From Terriglobia bacterium (GTDB lineage: Bacteria > Acidobacteriota > Terriglobia > Acidiferrales > UBA7541), in NCBI GenBank assembly GCA_020073375.1, contig JAIQFG010000059.1, forward strand, positions 1-64,000: a DNA stretch of 64,000 bases, written 5' to 3'. Both the position numbers and the translations under genes were made by a program. Below are positions 26,801 to 35,354 of this stretch, one piece after another (position 1 is the stretch's first letter; each line of letters starts with the position of its first letter). The notes under the pieces were generated by a model that did no database searches, had not been told where the DNA came from, and was given only the letters and a program-made list of their open reading frames with translations.

Positions 26801-27124
26801 CGGGCCGATAAACGTGATGCCCATGACTTCACAGGCACGCGGCAGCGCCGGATTTTCCGAAAGAAAACCGTAACCGGGATGGATGGCGTCGACGCCGCGC
26901 TCCTTGGCCAGCGCCGCGATGCCATCAACATCGAGATACGCCTGCACGGGCCCTTTGCCCTCGCCGATCAGGTACGCTTCGTCGGCCTTGAAACGGTGCA
27001 GGCTGAGGCGGTCTTCGTCCGAGTACACCGCGACCGTGCGAATTTTGAGTTCGTTTGCGGCGCGGAGAATGCGGATGGCGATTTCGCCGCGATTCAGGGC
27101 CAGAAGTTTCTTGATGGTGGGCAT
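23819..27124 (-). CDS. pyc: Pyruvate carboxylase, with an internal gap in the biotin carboxylase domain
   Basis: Carboxylates pyruvate to oxaloacetate (anaplerosis). It has 1101 residues from the ATG at 27124; the family is usually about 1140-1150. The biotin carboxylase domain has MVKAAFGGGGRGMRVV and FIEVNPRVQVEHTVTE, the carboxyltransferase domain begins LLITDTTFRDAHQSLMATR (about residue 490), and the biotinyl lysine is in LILEAMKMQS near the end. The odd point is at about residue 220: RARH is followed directly by CNAAVALARESK. The usual 45-50 residues with the RDCSxQRRHQK motif (bicarbonate and ATP site) are absent, in frame. If real, the enzyme would be inactive; a collapsed assembly gap is the alternative. 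Confidence 0.9.
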   Translation of the reverse strand: MPTIKKLLALNRGEIAIRILRAANELKIRTVAVYSDEDRLSLHRFKADEAYLIGEGKGPVQAYLDVDGIAALAKERGVDAIHPGYGFLSENPALPRACEVMGITFIGPSADLLDLLGDKTAARKLAQKAGLPVIPGTEEPVTQKDDAQAIADKIGYPLMVKAAFGGGGRGMRVVPNAQALQAGLQEARAEAGASFGNDAVFLERYIRRARHCNAAVALARESKYYSAATVEFLVDADTGEWYFIEVNPRVQVEHTVTEMVTGIDIVQSQIQIAQGFQLHGPEMDLPHQKDISLHGYALQCRVTTEDPANGFLPDYGKIQTYRSPAGFGIRLDGASAYGGAVITPYYDSLLVKVTAWGREFPQACRRMDRCLREFRIRGVKTNIPFLVNVVNHERFQAGGVTTSFLAETPELFQFAPLKDRATRLLNYLGEVIVNGNPEVAGKPRPASIRPAPIPDHIPAKPPEGTKHLLETLGPEKFAEWTRSQKRLLITDTTFRDAHQSLMATRVRTYDMAAISNFVAHRLSNLYSLEMWGGATFDVALRFLLEDPWTRLRVLREAIPNVCFQMLFRASNGVGYSAYPDNAVEAFILESAAQGIDIFRVFDALNWLPNMKQSIESIRKTNKVCEASICYTGDILDPRREKYPLQYYVRLGKELEKMGAHILCIKDMAGVCRPYAAERLFTVLSQEVGLPLHFHTHDTSGLNAASILKAAEAGVHAADGAIASMSGTTSQPNLNSVVAALQHTERDTGLDLEALNLCADYWETVRTWYRPFDNAPPAGTAEVYIHEMPGGQYTNLREQAESMGLGARWQELAHTYAEVNFAFGDIVKVTPSSKVVGDMAIFLVSHDMTVKDLERLGPDHNLTLPNSVVEMFAGALGEPEGGWPPKLQSVILRGAKPQTGRPGENLAPVDFPKVRSDVESKIQQRISGTDLMSYLMYPDVFLKFSRARTAYGELESLPTPQFFYGLDRGQEIAVELEPGKTLVVKLLTVSDPHPDGTRTIFFELNGQPREAEVRDNALRATVPSRPKADPAEPGQVGSPIPGAISSIVVELGEQVKKGDRLLILEAMKMQSTVYAPIDGKVTKKLAGVGDKVEAKDLLLVIE

Positions 27125-27627
27125 CGGTGAACGATTCCTTGAATTACCGGGCGCAATCCGTGTCTCGCCGACATCGGTTGTAGTGCCGCTGTCCCACGTC
27201 CTGATAGGAAGAGTGCCGCGAATGGCCCAGCAGGCCTGTCCGGTTTCCGGCAGGCCTGCATTTTTCCCGGCGATCAGCGGGCAAGGCACGTGAACATCGG
27301 AGTACCAGCCCAATCCGGCTGCCCCGGCATTATAACGTGAAGCCCAAGTGGTTAAAGAACGCGGAATACGATTTGGCGATGACTAAAATTGATCGGAATG
27401 ATTTGAAAATCAAAATGCCGGCCGGCCGACAGCGGGCAGCATCTGCAAGATCTGAGGCGAAAGCAGAAATGTTGTTTTGTCCGGGCAGGATGCGGTTGCG
27501 GTTGCGGTTGTAGGGGCACGTGCCCCTACAGGCGATCCGTAAGGCCTAAAAATTAATGCGCAGGCGAGCATTATGCTATCCTGCGCCTACGCGGACTCCG
27601 TTAGAACATGCGGAATTGGAGGGGAAT
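27125..27627. other. Divergent intergenic region, one hairpin only
   Basis: This lies between the divergent pyc and SnoaL-like genes. The ORF track extends pyc into it by 63 residues, but those residues match nothing in the family. It contains a perfect GTAGGGGCACGTGCCCCTAC hairpin at 27509, preceded by a short GTTGCG tandem run, and otherwise nothing I can support. Confidence 0.5.
27509..27530. repeat. Perfect 22-bp palindrome with GTAG foot
   Basis: TGTAGGGGCAC and GTGCCCCTACA are perfectly complementary with no loop. The element follows TGCGGTTGCGGTTGCGGT, a tandem of the 6-mer GGTTGC. Confidence 0.88.
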
Positions 27628-28161
27628 ATGATGAATCCGAGAACATGGAAATCCCTGGCGGGACTGGCGGCGCTGTTGGTCATGCCGCTAATGATGATCA
27701 AATCGCGCACGTTGGCGGCACGGCCCGCGGATTCCGCCGACGACGCGGACGAAGCGGCGATCAAACAGGTCGTCGCCGGATTCAGCAACGGATGGAACAC
27801 GCACGATGCGCACGCGATGTGCCTGTCGCTCGCCGACGACGTCGAATGGGTCAGCTGGCGCGGCGAAGTCATGCGCACGCGCAAGGGCGTCGAGGATCAG
27901 CACGCCGGGCTGTTCGCCGGGTTGTATAAGAACTCGCACCGCACGGATACGGTGAAGGCCATCCGCTACCTGGGGCCCGATTTGGTTTCCGTGGACAACT
28001 ACTGGAGCATGACCGGGGCAAAAAAGCGCGACGGCAGCGACTGGCCCTACCGGGAAGGTTACGTGAACTACCTGATGGCCAAGCGCGAAGGGCGCTGGGT
28101 GATCATCGTGTCGCATACCGCCGACTTCAACGCGACCTCGCCGGGTTCGGCGAGCAAGTAA
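27628..28161 (+). CDS. SnoaL/DUF4440-like NTF2-fold protein, probably exported
   Basis: A 177-residue protein from the ATG at 27628, which has GGAGGGG four bases upstream; the ORF-track start lies before this site. A hydrophobic leader (LAGLAALLVMPLMMI) suggests export or membrane anchoring. The rest is an NTF2-like cone: DEAAIKQVVAGFSNGWNTHDAHAMCLSLADDVEWVSWRGEVMRTRKG is typical of the SgcJ/EcaC group, and the C-terminal REGRWVIIVSHTAD strand closes the cone. No catalytic function can be assigned. Transcribed alone. Confidence 0.82.
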   Translation: MMNPRTWKSLAGLAALLVMPLMMIKSRTLAARPADSADDADEAAIKQVVAGFSNGWNTHDAHAMCLSLADDVEWVSWRGEVMRTRKGVEDQHAGLFAGLYKNSHRTDTVKAIRYLGPDLVSVDNYWSMTGAKKRDGSDWPYREGYVNYLMAKREGRWVIIVSHTADFNATSPGSASK

Positions 28162-28213
28162 TTTTGGGCATTGCGAAACCCTGCTGGAATTGTCAAGTCG
28201 TGGCCTGAACCAT

Positions 28214-31200
28214 CTACTTGATGACAAACGGAATGAGGATGGCGTGCGATGGCTGCCCCGCCCCAGGACTGGCTGTGACGGTGACGAAATAGGTGACTGC
28301 TGGGGGGGTCCCCGGCCCGCCGTTTCCTCCGCCGTTCGTGCCTCCACTGGACCCTCCACCTGTCAACCCGTTTGCGCCGCATCCGTTGAAAGTTGATAAA
28401 ATGGCAAGGAAAACGAAGAGGCCTAACCCCACCGCAAAACGGCGGCGGTTTACAGGTCCAGCCAGCGTGACACACATCATCCCCGCGAAGACAGCGACCA
28501 GGAACAGTATTTCCAGCCATCTCAAATCAATGGGGGGCATGTGAGGCGAGGACTGAGAAGAACTCGTCGTTAGGGTCAATTGAATAGCTCCGCCCCCTGT
28601 TACAGCACCCGGGGAACTGAAGCTGCACGTTGCATGGCTCCCGACTGGAGTGACTGTGCAGGAAGAAGGCGTGAAAGCAATCGTGCCGCTGTACCCGTTC
28701 AACGCTGTGATTGCGAGAGTCACAGGCGCTGAATTGGCCCCGGAAACGGATATCGTCAAGGGCTGAAGAAGCGGCGGATTTGCGCCAATCGTAAAATCGG
28801 GAGACGTGCCGCGCGCCACGGAACTGTGAAAGAGCACTGCCTGGCCGCTGCCCAGGACCTGCTGCACGGTGCTGAAAAGGAAGGCGAACCCGTCGCTTCC
28901 CCATCGAGAGAGGTCAATCAAATCGCTTCCGTAAAACGGATTGAATGCCACCCCGCGTGATAATCCGTGAGTGTGCTGGTCATACGCTTCAACAGCTCCG
29001 GAGAAGGTTTGATTGTAATTCGCATAAGGATCGAGAAAATACATTGCGCCGTGGCCGGCTTCTGGCAGGACACTCGATGCACTGTAAAGCGAGGGGTTAT
29101 ATGTCGCGAGCATGGATTGTGTCGAAGGATCCCAGATTTCACCGGTGTTGGTATAAAGCAACGTGCCATCGGAAAAGACGGCTGAACCCGAAGGCGGCTT
29201 TGTGCCTCCTGCAGGACTATTCGATGACAAATGGATTCCCAAAGAATCCACGGTGAAGCTATTAAAGAAATTCGCACCAGATGAAAACGGCATTGAATAA
29301 ATGACCGGCGGGCTGCCAGCGAACGCAAAACTGGTAACCTGCACGGGCCCACCTCTCGCGTCCTGTGAAAGCCAATTCACCAACCCATTGTCATTGAAGA
29401 AAGCGATTCCCGCCGGTCCTCCAACCGCCAGCGAGGCAACTAGCGAGGTTGGAGCCCCCGGGACAACTTTCAACTGGTATGGGAACACGTATGGATCCGG
29501 AAGCGAAAAAGTCCGGTCAACTGCATTGTTTTTTAAGTTGATGCGCTGGATGGTGTGATCGCCATAAAGGGCGACATACAGATACTGACCATCGTCGGAA
29601 ACAGCAAGGGCTTCGGGATCATGCCCGACAGAAATTGGCGTCCCCGTCTTAGCCGTTGCGGGATCCAGCGGAATGATACTGTTCGCGTTCGCGGCAGCGC
29701 CGGCTGGTATGGCCGCGTAGAGCATCTTGCTGACAGGCTCATAGACCATGTCCGAAGCGCCCAGTTGTACTGTCTGATAGACAGTGATGTAGCTGGGACT
29801 GCTCTCCCCACCTCCGGGCGCAGGATTGAAGACCGTTACTCGGAATTCGCCCAAGGCGGCAAAAAATGAGGAGTCTAGAGTTGCACTCAGGACTGAAAAT
29901 TCCTGATAGGTGGTAGGCTGCGCGACGCCATTCACGAGAACAACCGAGGATGGGAAAAAATTGAATCCCACGATTTGAACCGTGATGGAGCCGCTGCCAA
30001 GCAGGACGGATGGAGGAGAAGAGCCGGTTATGGTTGGAACGGGGAATGAAGTGAGACCAGTGCCCTCCAAGCTAATCGAAAACGTGGGGTTCAACGGATC
30101 GTTGGTGGAGAAATTGAGCGTTCCTTTTATATCTCCTTCAGATTGGGGCGCGAAGGTTACGTGAAAAGCGCAATTGAATCCGCCGGGAATCGGGTTGCTG
30201 CAATTGGTCTGTGTAAACGCGAACCCCGGACTTATTGTCGCGTGCGCCATGTCCAGAATGAGTGGTTGCTGCCCAACGTTCACGACGGAAAATGATTGCG
30301 CGGCGCTTGTCTTTCCCACAAATTGAGGGTCGTACGTCAAACTTGTGATCAAGACCTGCGCTTGCGGCGGCGTGGGAATAAATCCCGCACCTTGCAATGG
30401 CAGGACAGTCGGCATTCCCGCATTCGAGGTTACAGTGATCACGCCGCTATAGGAATCGACCGCCCCCGGGGCAAATGTGACTGAAAGCGAACAACTGGCG
30501 TTTGCGGCAAAAGTTTTGAGGCATTGATTGGAACCGGTTGGAATTGTAAAAGCGGGGTTCGATAATTGCGCCCCGGTGGGCGTCAGCAGTACGTCACTGC
30601 AATTGGTTATTGTCAGGTCTTTGGCCAACGAGGTGCCCACTTGGACCGCGCCAAAATTCAATCCAGAAAGGGGCGAAAAGCATGCGGAGGGGGCCGCGAT
30701 GTTGGGGTCGATGACCTCCACGAATCCGTACAGCACGTCCGAATTGGGCGGGGGAGGAGCATTTGCGCCGATGTAGGCGTTCGGCGATGTATACAGTTCA
30801 TACCCGGTGATGCCGGCAACGTGTAGTTTTCCCTGCGGGTCGAGCGCGATATTCAGACTTTGCGCCCCAAGAGATGGATCACCTACATAAGAAGAAAAGT
30901 TGAGGGTCGAGCCGGTACTATCAAATTCGGCAAGAAAACCTGGCAAGCTTAAACCGCTGGTAGACGGAACTGTCTGAATGGGATGAACCAATCGAATGCT
31001 CGTGTCCTGCGTCGTTCCTGCCAGCCATATGTTTCCTGTCGACTGCAACTCCACAGCCGTGATCATTGTGTTTGAATACGGAGAATTGACGTTCCCATAG
31101 AAGAAACTGGAGTAAAGAAGCTGATTTCCAGTCGAGCTAAGCTTACTGAGGAATGCTCCAGCGGTCCGCGGCGCAACGAGGTTCTTCTGGTACGCATTGC

Positions 31201-32812
31201 TCGTCGTTGGAAACGTCGCAGGGGCATATCCGCCGGCCACGAAGGCTTCCCCGCTCGCATTGACCGCTATGGTGTTGGACTGGGCGTCACTTCCCAGAAA
31301 AGTAGAATACAGCAAGCTGGATCCATCCGGAGAAATTTTAGTAATGAATGGTGCGGTCAGAGGATTGGATGAGCCTGGAATCGTGCTCTGATATGCGCCT
31401 GCCGTTATCGGCCACCCGGCGCTTCCGGTGCCTGTCACATAGGCACCGGTCATATCCGCGGCAATCGCCAATACACCCCCATGCCCCCCGATCAATGCGC
31501 TGTAACCCAGATTTCCGTCAGGCAAAAACTTTGTGACATACGTGACCGAGCCGGTGAAGTAGTCCGGTACGACGTTGTTGTTATTTAACGCCCCAGGAGT
31601 CACTGGAAAGACAGGCGAATCGGTGTATCCGGAGATATATGCGTTCCCATCCACATCCTTTGCGATACCCCGCACTATGGTCGATGGGGATTGATATTGA
31701 GGTGTCCCCCCACCAAGCAGACTGGCGTAATTAAGAGAGGACCCGTCGCTTGAAAGGGAAACCACGTACCCGTACCAGGCGCCGTTCCCCTGGGTTCCGA
31801 ATGGAACAGAATTCTTGAGGGGGAAATTCGCTAAGTTTGTGGAAATCGTCGTGATCGCGACAAGGGCATTGCCATTTGCATCGATGGCAATCCCTCCATA
31901 TGGCTCGCAGTTATCTCCGATTTCGGTGTTGTAAATCAGGTCAGTTCCCAGAGGATTCAACTTCAGCACCCGCAGGGCGCCCGAACTCGTCACTATTCCG
32001 CTTACAAAGGTGTTTCCCGCAACATCAGTGCCCACGCCCGTAGTCAGGAAGTAGGAACTGGAAATAAATGTCTGGTAATCCAGCACCGGATCGATAACAA
32101 GGGGCTTCGTCTTGTCATAAGTATCGACCGCGAAGCCGATTTCATTCCTGGAGAGCAATACAAATCGACCGTGGCGGTCTTGGCGCCGACCCCTTATCGA
32201 TTGATAGATCTTGGGCGAATGAAAGACCAGTTTTCCATCAGAGGATGAAATGATGAGGTTGCCCGCAGGATCCATGGAAATAGTGTTTGAGCCTGAAATA
32301 CGCATTCGGATCTCACGATAGTTCGCGCCCGGAGCGATGAGAAAGTCATGTTCCAGCCTTTGGCGATTTCCGTAAAATACCGCATCAATCCCCGGATAAA
32401 GAGCCGTGTAGGTGACCCGACCGAAGTTGGGGACATGGGTAACCCACTTTGCGGAATCGCTACCCCTGATGTAATTGCTCTGGCCTCTCTTCTGATCCGA
32501 GGGAGAGAGGTACGCGTCCATTGAGGCCCCGACAAAATCTAAAGCCAGGGTTTGCCGCGTGTTCGGATGAGTTCCCAGAGTCAAATCGAAACCCTGGGGC
32601 CGGATATTCAATTCCATGTTACCGGTCCGGGAAACGAATCGCGCGGGCGGTGGAAATTGGCCCAAGTTTGGCTCAAAATAGATTGCTAGTCCTGCCGCCG
32701 TGGTATCGATTTTCTTATTCTCTAATGATTGGCCGTTGGATGAGCGGGGAAAACAGATGGCCACAATTACAACAAGTAGTAGAGAGCGCAGCACACGCTG
32801 TTCGTAGCTCAT
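28214..32812 (-). CDS. Large exported multi-domain surface protein (DUF7948/SBBP/choice-of-anchor D/IPT/YVTN)
   Basis: A 1532-residue protein with a signal peptide (LLLVVIVAICFPRSSNGQ). In order: a DUF7948-like domain (about 40-240; FEPNLGQFP, YPGIDAVFYG), SBBP beta-propeller repeats (about 250-700; DxxGNAYISGYTDS, LSSTGNQLLYSSF), two choice-of-anchor-D/ASPM-like sandwiches (about 715-940; FGAVQVGTSLAKDLTITN), an IPT/TIG domain (about 945-1030), and a YVTN-type propeller (about 1035-1320). The C-terminus has two hydrophobic segments, a Cys in FNGCGANG, a Gly/Ser/Asn-rich linker and a final beta strand; similar tails recur in acidobacterial surface proteins. Likely adhesion or matrix role, by inference. 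GC content is clearly lower than in the neighbours. Confidence 0.88.
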   Translation of the reverse strand: MSYEQRVLRSLLLVVIVAICFPRSSNGQSLENKKIDTTAAGLAIYFEPNLGQFPPPARFVSRTGNMELNIRPQGFDLTLGTHPNTRQTLALDFVGASMDAYLSPSDQKRGQSNYIRGSDSAKWVTHVPNFGRVTYTALYPGIDAVFYGNRQRLEHDFLIAPGANYREIRMRISGSNTISMDPAGNLIISSSDGKLVFHSPKIYQSIRGRRQDRHGRFVLLSRNEIGFAVDTYDKTKPLVIDPVLDYQTFISSSYFLTTGVGTDVAGNTFVSGIVTSSGALRVLKLNPLGTDLIYNTEIGDNCEPYGGIAIDANGNALVAITTISTNLANFPLKNSVPFGTQGNGAWYGYVVSLSSDGSSLNYASLLGGGTPQYQSPSTIVRGIAKDVDGNAYISGYTDSPVFPVTPGALNNNNVVPDYFTGSVTYVTKFLPDGNLGYSALIGGHGGVLAIAADMTGAYVTGTGSAGWPITAGAYQSTIPGSSNPLTAPFITKISPDGSSLLYSTFLGSDAQSNTIAVNASGEAFVAGGYAPATFPTTSNAYQKNLVAPRTAGAFLSKLSSTGNQLLYSSFFYGNVNSPYSNTMITAVELQSTGNIWLAGTTQDTSIRLVHPIQTVPSTSGLSLPGFLAEFDSTGSTLNFSSYVGDPSLGAQSLNIALDPQGKLHVAGITGYELYTSPNAYIGANAPPPPNSDVLYGFVEVIDPNIAAPSACFSPLSGLNFGAVQVGTSLAKDLTITNCSDVLLTPTGAQLSNPAFTIPTGSNQCLKTFAANASCSLSVTFAPGAVDSYSGVITVTSNAGMPTVLPLQGAGFIPTPPQAQVLITSLTYDPQFVGKTSAAQSFSVVNVGQQPLILDMAHATISPGFAFTQTNCSNPIPGGFNCAFHVTFAPQSEGDIKGTLNFSTNDPLNPTFSISLEGTGLTSFPVPTITGSSPPSVLLGSGSITVQIVGFNFFPSSVVLVNGVAQPTTYQEFSVLSATLDSSFFAALGEFRVTVFNPAPGGGESSPSYITVYQTVQLGASDMVYEPVSKMLYAAIPAGAAANANSIIPLDPATAKTGTPISVGHDPEALAVSDDGQYLYVALYGDHTIQRINLKNNAVDRTFSLPDPYVFPYQLKVVPGAPTSLVASLAVGGPAGIAFFNDNGLVNWLSQDARGGPVQVTSFAFAGSPPVIYSMPFSSGANFFNSFTVDSLGIHLSSNSPAGGTKPPSGSAVFSDGTLLYTNTGEIWDPSTQSMLATYNPSLYSASSVLPEAGHGAMYFLDPYANYNQTFSGAVEAYDQHTHGLSRGVAFNPFYGSDLIDLSRWGSDGFAFLFSTVQQVLGSGQAVLFHSSVARGTSPDFTIGANPPLLQPLTISVSGANSAPVTLAITALNGYSGTIAFTPSSCTVTPVGSHATCSFSSPGAVTGGGAIQLTLTTSSSQSSPHMPPIDLRWLEILFLVAVFAGMMCVTLAGPVNRRRFAVGLGLFVFLAILSTFNGCGANGLTGGGSSGGTNGGGNGGPGTPPAVTYFVTVTASPGAGQPSHAILIPFVIK

Positions 32813-32966
32813 GAAATTATCGGTTAGGGTATCCGTCCGGCGATGGTGTATACCACGGGGTATGAAAAACTGTCAATAAACATAGATGGTACACACTGAA
32901 GTAATACTGATATATTTTAGTTGGTTGACGGCTGCCCCCCGTTTCTCTTAATCTCCTCAATCCATC

Positions 32967-33650
32967 ATGGCAAAAACACATTATGGCGTCGACGCCGAGC
33001 ATGTTATGCGCGAGCTTTCGCGGATCGATCGCAAATTGGCGCGCATCATCCGGCGCGTTGGCAGCTTCCCCACCAAGAAACGCAAACCGCAGCCTCCCTT
33101 TGCGAGCCTGCTGCAATCGATTGTGTATCAACAGCTGGCAGGAAAAGCCGCGGCCACGATTTTCGGGCGCGTGGTGGCTTTGGGTGCAAGCGGCTTCCCT
33201 ACTCCCGAGGAGATTGTGGCGATGGAAGCTGCGCAACTGCGCACCGCGGGGCTTTCCCGGCAGAAAATTGCGGCGGTGAAGGACTTGGCGGCCAAGACGC
33301 TCGATGGCACGGTGCCGACACTGGCGAAACTACGGCGCATGAGCGAGCAGGAGATTCACGACCGGCTGACGCAGATACGCGGGATCGGCGAGTGGTCCGT
33401 GCAGATGTTTCTGATGTCGCGGCTGGGGCGCGCGGACGTCTTGCCGATTCACGACCTGGGGATCCGCAAGGGATTTCAGATTGTCTACGGGCACGAAGAC
33501 GTTCCCAAACCGCAAGTAATCCTGGAACACGGGGAGCGGTGGCGGCCGTATCGCTCGATTGCAAGCTGGTATTTGTGGCGGGCGGCGGACCAGAAGAGCG
33601 AGAAGAAATCCGCGTTGAAGAAAAGCAAGACTAAGGGTGGGTGCAGGTAG
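32967..33650 (+). CDS. DNA-3-methyladenine glycosylase II-like (HhH-GPD)
   Basis: A 227-residue AlkA/MagIII-type base-excision glycosylase. LLQSIVYQQLAGKAAATIFGR opens the GPD fold. The helix-hairpin-helix is LTQIRGIGEWSVQMFLM, and the catalytic aspartate follows in VLPIHDLGIRKG. WRPYRSIASWYLWR is the conserved C-terminal helix. The last 20 residues are lysine-rich and may help DNA binding. It lacks the N-terminal domain of E. coli AlkA. The stop codon TAG is the foot of the palindromic repeat at 33647, and the final residues (GGCR) run right up to it, so the original C-terminus may have been altered. Confidence 0.92.
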   Translation: MAKTHYGVDAEHVMRELSRIDRKLARIIRRVGSFPTKKRKPQPPFASLLQSIVYQQLAGKAAATIFGRVVALGASGFPTPEEIVAMEAAQLRTAGLSRQKIAAVKDLAAKTLDGTVPTLAKLRRMSEQEIHDRLTQIRGIGEWSVQMFLMSRLGRADVLPIHDLGIRKGFQIVYGHEDVPKPQVILEHGERWRPYRSIASWYLWRAADQKSEKKSALKKSKTKGGCR

Positions 33651-33720
33651 GACAGGCTTCAGCCTGTCGGGTTTCCGCGCGCGGGGGCGGCAAAAACCGA
33701 CAGGCTGAAGCCTGTCCTAC
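33647..33720. repeat. GTAG-type REP doublet, GACAGGC family, overlapping a stop codon
   Basis: GTAGGACAGGCTTCAGCCTG and its inverted partner ending CCTGTCCTAC are near-perfect 23-bp arms around a 28-base GC-rich spacer. The TAG of the foot is the stop codon of the glycosylase gene. Confidence 0.93.
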
Positions 33721-33732
33721 CAAAACGATCCT

Positions 33733-34443
33733 TCAATTCATGTTGGGCGCGGCGCAGATGGACGGGTTGTGATTCGGGCGGTCGCGGTCTATTCCATCCA
33801 GCGCCGACCAGAGCGCCTGGGCTGCTTTGGAAATACCGTTCAGCGCTTCCTCCGCGTGTTTTTCGTCTTTCTCGACCAAGGTGGAAATAATCTTTCGCCA
33901 GACGTTCGAGTGATGCACGTCGGCCGTGCGGTGCAGCGTGAAGTAGCTGCAGGTGCGGTCGTCGGCGCCGTAGTGCTGTTTCAATCCATTTAGTTTTTCG
34001 GCGGCGATGCGCGGGACCTGCGATTCATAAGCGTACAGTGCGCCGAACACCGAAGGAGCAGGCGCATCCGCGGCCATCGCGCGGAATGTATTCACCAGAT
34101 TGCTGATCTCCGGAATCGGCATTGCCCCGGCGATGTCTGATTCCCCGCCGCCCATGCCTTCCGCAAAGCGCATCCACAGCTGGGAATGCGGCGTTCCGTC
34201 GCACTCTTCCTCAAATGCGTTCGCCAGGACGGCCCGGCGCGTCGCGCCTTCCGGCAATCGCGAGTGCAAAGCCGTCAGGTACGCGGGAAATTCCGACACT
34301 TGATGAAAATATTGACGGGCATAAAATTTCAAGTCTTCCGTGGTGAGTTCGCCGGCGGACCAGGCCTGATAAAAGGGATGCTTCAACAGATCGTACTTCG
34401 CGATTTCCCGATCCACTTTGTTCCAGAACGCCGAAATTTCCAT
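33733..34443 (-). CDS. CADD-like (TenA/PqqC-fold) diiron protein
   Basis: A 236-residue helical haem-oxygenase-like protein of the CADD group; Chlamydia CADD is a self-sacrificing diiron enzyme that makes para-aminobenzoate for folate. Candidate metal ligands appear in order: EEECDGTPHSQLW (Glu and His), YAYESQVPRIAAEK (Glu) and HRTADVHHSNVW (His, Asp, His). Tyrosines suitable as sacrificial donors occur in LKFYARQYFHQ. The N-terminal FWNKVDREIAKYDLLKHPFYQAW is family-typical. I use the ATG at 34443. No folate gene is adjacent, so a PABA role is inferred from family membership only. Confidence 0.85.
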   Translation of the reverse strand: MEISAFWNKVDREIAKYDLLKHPFYQAWSAGELTTEDLKFYARQYFHQVSEFPAYLTALHSRLPEGATRRAVLANAFEEECDGTPHSQLWMRFAEGMGGGESDIAGAMPIPEISNLVNTFRAMAADAPAPSVFGALYAYESQVPRIAAEKLNGLKQHYGADDRTCSYFTLHRTADVHHSNVWRKIISTLVEKDEKHAEEALNGISKAAQALWSALDGIDRDRPNHNPSICAAPNMN

Positions 34444-34672
34444 GTTTGTTTTTCCCTCTCCCGGGGATCTCAAATTCTAGCGTCGCGCCGAACATCGGAT
34501 CAAGAGCAAAACCCGAAGGTTGCCCGCTCAAAAACGAGGGGGCGATACAAAGTCAAAACCATCGGGGGGAAGGTTTTGTAGAGGCGTCTCTGTCCCGTGC
34601 ATTTCAGGACAGAAAGGGCACGGTTCCACCCGCCTGTAATGCGTCCAGCGAGCGCGCGTTCGGCTCTTGCCA

Positions 34673-35137
34673 TTATTTCTGGCGCGCCGTGAACACCAGT
34701 GCCGCGAGACCCGAAAGCAGAACCACGCTCTCTACTCGCACGGAATATTGGTGCAGGCGATCGAAGGCGGTGCGCAAGGGATTGTCGGCCGGAGTGGCGC
34801 TCACTGAACCCATCTGGAGTTTCAGCGCGTCCATGCGCGCGATGATTCCATACTGCGAGGCCATGGTGCAGACGATCATCAGAAAAACAAGGAGCGCCGC
34901 AGGCTGGACGAGCGCGCCAAGGGATTTCTCCGCCGCGATGGTCGCCAACAGATAGACGACGCCCGCAATGATTCCCATGGTGTGCAACCGGCCGAGCGCG
35001 TAGCCCACCAGAACGCCGGTCAGATCGTTGTTGTTCACGACCGGAAATATTCCAGCCGTGAACACAATGAAATAGACAATGCTGCCCACCCAGGCGCCCA
35101 GCGAGAAAATCTGTAGAAAACGGAGAGCGGTAGCCAC
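34673..35137 (-). CDS. DUF4149 integral membrane protein
   Basis: A roughly 154-residue membrane protein with four hydrophobic segments: LQIFSLGAWVGSIVYFIVF, LHTMGIIAGVVYLLA, PAALLVFLMIVCTMASQYGI and VVLLSGLAALVF. It matches the DUF4149 (TMEM205-like) family, function unknown. The ORF-track ATG at 35173 lacks a ribosome-binding site. The GTG at 35137 has AAAGGAA eight bases upstream and begins VATALRFLQ, which is the usual N-terminus. Monocistronic. Confidence 0.82.
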   Translation of the reverse strand: MATALRFLQIFSLGAWVGSIVYFIVFTAGIFPVVNNNDLTGVLVGYALGRLHTMGIIAGVVYLLATIAAEKSLGALVQPAALLVFLMIVCTMASQYGIIARMDALKLQMGSVSATPADNPLRTAFDRLHQYSVRVESVVLLSGLAALVFTARQK

Positions 35138-35244
35138 AATGGTTTCCTTTCCGGCATGGCAAGAGTAGCACAACGACCCGCGGGCCTCAGGGGAAAGGAC
35201 TTATGGGTCGGCTTGTGGATTTTCGTGGCGGGCGGCCAAAAACC

Positions 35245-35266
35245 CACAGGCTGAAGCCTGTGCTAC
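35245..35266 (-). repeat. Single GTAG hairpin, CACAGGC variant
   Basis: CACAGGCTGAAGCCTGTG followed by CTAC, so GTAG plus hairpin on the minus strand. It has the GACAGGC-family loop but the CAC...GTG base of the CACAGCC family. Confidence 0.82.
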
Positions 35267-35354
35267 TGGAGTCCAGCCACTTTTTGAACACAGGGATGAG
35301 GTCAACCATTCGATCCGAAAGCAAAAAGATGGCAAGATGGATATTCGCGGGGCA

